Part shown: positions 10,234 to 11,121 of the stretch, one piece after another | Layout: every line of letters begins with the position of its first letter | Position numbering within the stretch: the first letter of the stretch is position 1 | Assembly (NCBI GenBank): GCA_019310195.1 | Contig: JAFDET010000092.1 | Span: 1 to 11,121 of the forward strand | Reading direction: 5' to 3' | Source of the DNA: Deltaproteobacteria bacterium | Lineage (GTDB): Bacteria; Myxococcota_A; UBA9160; JAFDET01 | DNA length: 11,121 nucleotides | Translations under genes and position numbers: made by a program | The notes under the pieces: generated by a model | Database searches by the model: none | The model's input: only the letters and a program-made list of their open reading frames with translations | Told to the model about the DNA's origin: nothing

Positions 10234-10236
<3 letters not shown>

Positions 10237-10337
10237 GAAAGGGGACGGTCCTTAGAAACTAAGTAACTCATGTGTAGGCTCGTAACCGCCAACCGGGTCC
10301 TGAGTTACTTAGTTTCTAAGGACCGTCCCCTTTCTTA
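10234..10337. repeat. Perfect 37-bp inverted repeat with 30-nt spacer (palindromic element, possible two-way terminator)
   Basis: The left arm 10234-10270 and right arm 10301-10337 are exact reverse complements over all 37 bases; the spacer is 10271-10300. Arms run from TAAGAAAGGGGACGG outside to AAGTAACTCA inside, and are AT-richer than the surroundings. Each arm also holds a small palindrome, CTTAG-3 nt-CTAAG (10251-10263 and 10308-10320). The outer GGGGACGG/CCGTCCCC stem flanked by AAGAAA and TTTCTT would suit a bidirectional intrinsic terminator between convergent genes, although the T-run is short. The element supplies the stop codons of both neighbours: TAA at 10234-10236 for ispG, and the minus-strand TAG at 10316-10318. 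No transposase lies in the window. A MITE or a REP-type palindrome moved in trans is the likeliest origin; that part is inference. Confidence 0.9.
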
Positions 10338-10780
10338 GTCTGGCCGGGAACGCTGCGCAGGTGGCGCGAGAGGTCGCCCGCCAGGTCCACGAAGATACGG
10401 CGCTCGCTGAAGCGCCAGGCGCCCGCGACGCGCTCGAAGCGATCGTGGTAGCGACCGGCCACGATGGGCTGAAGCGGCCCGTCGCCGACCTGCTGGAGCA
10501 CGGTGAAGTACGAGCGCGACGCGGCCGTGCCCGCCTCCTCGTCCACCTCCAGGATCAGGTTGCTGGTGACGTGCTTGGTGCGCGGGGTCCCGTCTTCGTA
10601 CAGGATGACCAGGCTCTTGTTCACCTCGGCGACCTGTTCCCCGGTCATGACCAGCGGGCCGTCGCCGGCTCCGTAGCGCGCGTGCTCGAAGAGCTTCCCC
10701 ACCCCGTCCAGGTCGCCTGCATCCAGAAGCTCGGCGTAACGGTGGATTAGATGCTGGATCTGCCGGTCGGCTGCGGCCAC
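10316..10780 (-). CDS. NTF2/SnoaL-like family protein
   Basis: This 154-residue protein has the cone-shaped NTF2/SnoaL-like fold. It opens with the typical helix pattern I-Q-H-L-I-H-R-Y-A-E-L-L-D-A-G-D-L-D-G-V. A middle section follows with K-H-V-T-S-N-L-I-L-E-V-D. Strands then carry S-R-S-Y-F-T-V-L-Q-Q, A-G-R-Y-H-D-R-F-E-R and W-R-F-S-E-R-R-I-F-V-D-L. Relatives include small dehydratases, isomerases and many uncharacterised proteins; the substrate cannot be told from sequence. Y15, H69 and H107 are in places often used as active-site residues, but this is inference. The start is a GTG at 10778-10780 without a clear ribosome binding site. The last residues (K-K-G-D-G-P) and the TAG stop are encoded by the right arm of the inverted repeat, so the native C-terminus was probably replaced by the insertion. 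It is convergent with ispG and divergent from the next lipoprotein gene. Confidence 0.85.
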   Translation of the reverse strand: MAAADRQIQHLIHRYAELLDAGDLDGVGKLFEHARYGAGDGPLVMTGEQVAEVNKSLVILYEDGTPRTKHVTSNLILEVDEEAGTAASRSYFTVLQQVGDGPLQPIVAGRYHDRFERVAGAWRFSERRIFVDLAGDLSRHLRSVPGQTKKGDGP

Positions 10781-10854
10781 GGCGCAGCAGTCTATCAGAG
10801 GGGGGGAGTGAAACCTTGCTGCCGCCGCGGTGTTCCAACAAGATGGTGAGGTCC
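10781..10854. other. Divergent intergenic region
   Basis: These 74 nt separate two divergent genes and must hold or border both promoters. A run of seven G (10800-10806) is present. I see no convincing -35/-10 pair on either strand and no clear operator palindrome. GGTGAGG (10845-10851) is a likely but closely spaced ribosome binding site for the ATG at 10855. Confidence 0.4.
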
Positions 10855-11121
10855 ATGACGCGATCCATCCACGCGCTACCGGCCCTGCTGGGCGCTGCCG
10901 CCCTGCTGGCCCTTCCCGGCTGCTCGACCAAGCGTCCCGTGCTGTACCCGAATCAGCAGATCTGGAGCGCCGGGCCCGAGCTGGCCAACGACGAGGTGGA
11001 CCGCTGCATCCAGTCCGCCAAGGACTACGACCTGGGCACGCGCCGGCCGGAGAGGGTCGCCGAGCGCACTGTCGAGCGCGGCGCGGTGGGCGGCGCGGCC
11101 GGCGCCGCCGGCGGTGCGGTG
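10855..11121 (+). CDS. Glycine-zipper lipoprotein, partial (C-terminus beyond window)
   Basis: The 89 visible residues begin with a lipoprotein signal peptide: M-T-R-S, a hydrophobic stretch at 7-20, and the lipobox L-P-G-C with C23 as the lipidated cysteine. The mature part starts S-T-K-R-P-V-L-Y-P-N, followed by a charged helix with one cysteine (D-E-V-D-R-C-I-Q). It then enters a Gly/Ala-rich zipper (G-A-V-G-G-A-A-G-A-A-G-G) where the window ends. Small lipoproteins with the R-P-V-L-Y-P-N start and a glycine zipper are common in proteobacterial envelopes; their role is not established. ATG 10855 is used, but ATG 10843 and GTG 10846 are in the same frame and would add up to four residues. 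The lipobox is kept either way. Confidence 0.8.
   Translation, partial: MTRSIHALPALLGAAALLALPGCSTKRPVLYPNQQIWSAGPELANDEVDRCIQSAKDYDLGTRRPERVAERTVERGAVGGAAGAAGGAV

Noticed and set aside
10271..10300. Spacer of the inverted repeat as a small gene or RNA
   Set aside because: Thirty nt with no start, stop or internal structure that stands out; a GTAG at 10274-10277 recalls REP elements but is too short to weigh.

Overview
This is a GC-rich, gene-dense bacterial chromosome segment. Codon use is strongly G/C at third positions, and the best-matched genes are housekeeping genes plus a type IV pilus ATPase. Together with a lipid-anchored glycine-zipper protein of an outer-membrane type, this suggests a Gram-negative of the deltaproteobacterial / Myxococcota-like sphere, probably uncultured. 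The assignment is inference; no rRNA or other decisive marker is present.

Layout on the + strand: (1) 70-546, a small tandem CBS-domain protein. (2) 577-3887, three consecutive predicted exported or membrane-anchored proteins of unknown function: a beta-propeller-like protein with one calcium-loop motif, an anchored protein with a low-complexity linker, and a secreted protein with four cysteines. The first two overlap by 28 nt. The third has its ribosome binding site in the loop of a small hairpin. (3) 4083-5297, a PilT/PilU-type retraction ATPase with an acidic C-terminal tail. (4) A 257-nt spacer with short direct and inverted repeats. (5) 5555-8209 alaS and 8206-10236 ispG, joined by an ATGA stop/start overlap. 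ispG is the large three-domain form. (6) 10234-10337, a perfect 37-bp inverted repeat around a 30-nt spacer, AT-richer than its surroundings. (7) 10316-10780 on the minus strand, an NTF2/SnoaL-like protein. (8) From 10855, divergent from it, the start of a glycine-zipper lipoprotein cut by the window end.

How they fit together: alaS-ispG is a translationally coupled housekeeping pair (tRNA charging and isoprenoid precursor synthesis). The PilT-like ATPase would power pilus retraction. The three secreted unknowns just upstream share its direction, but nothing in the sequence proves a functional link. The most unusual item is the perfect inverted repeat between the convergent ispG and NTF2-like genes: the stop codons of both lie inside its arms, so it looks like an inserted palindromic element that now forms both gene ends and may serve as a two-way terminator. 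I found no CRISPR array, tRNA, rRNA, transposase gene or recognisable defence system.
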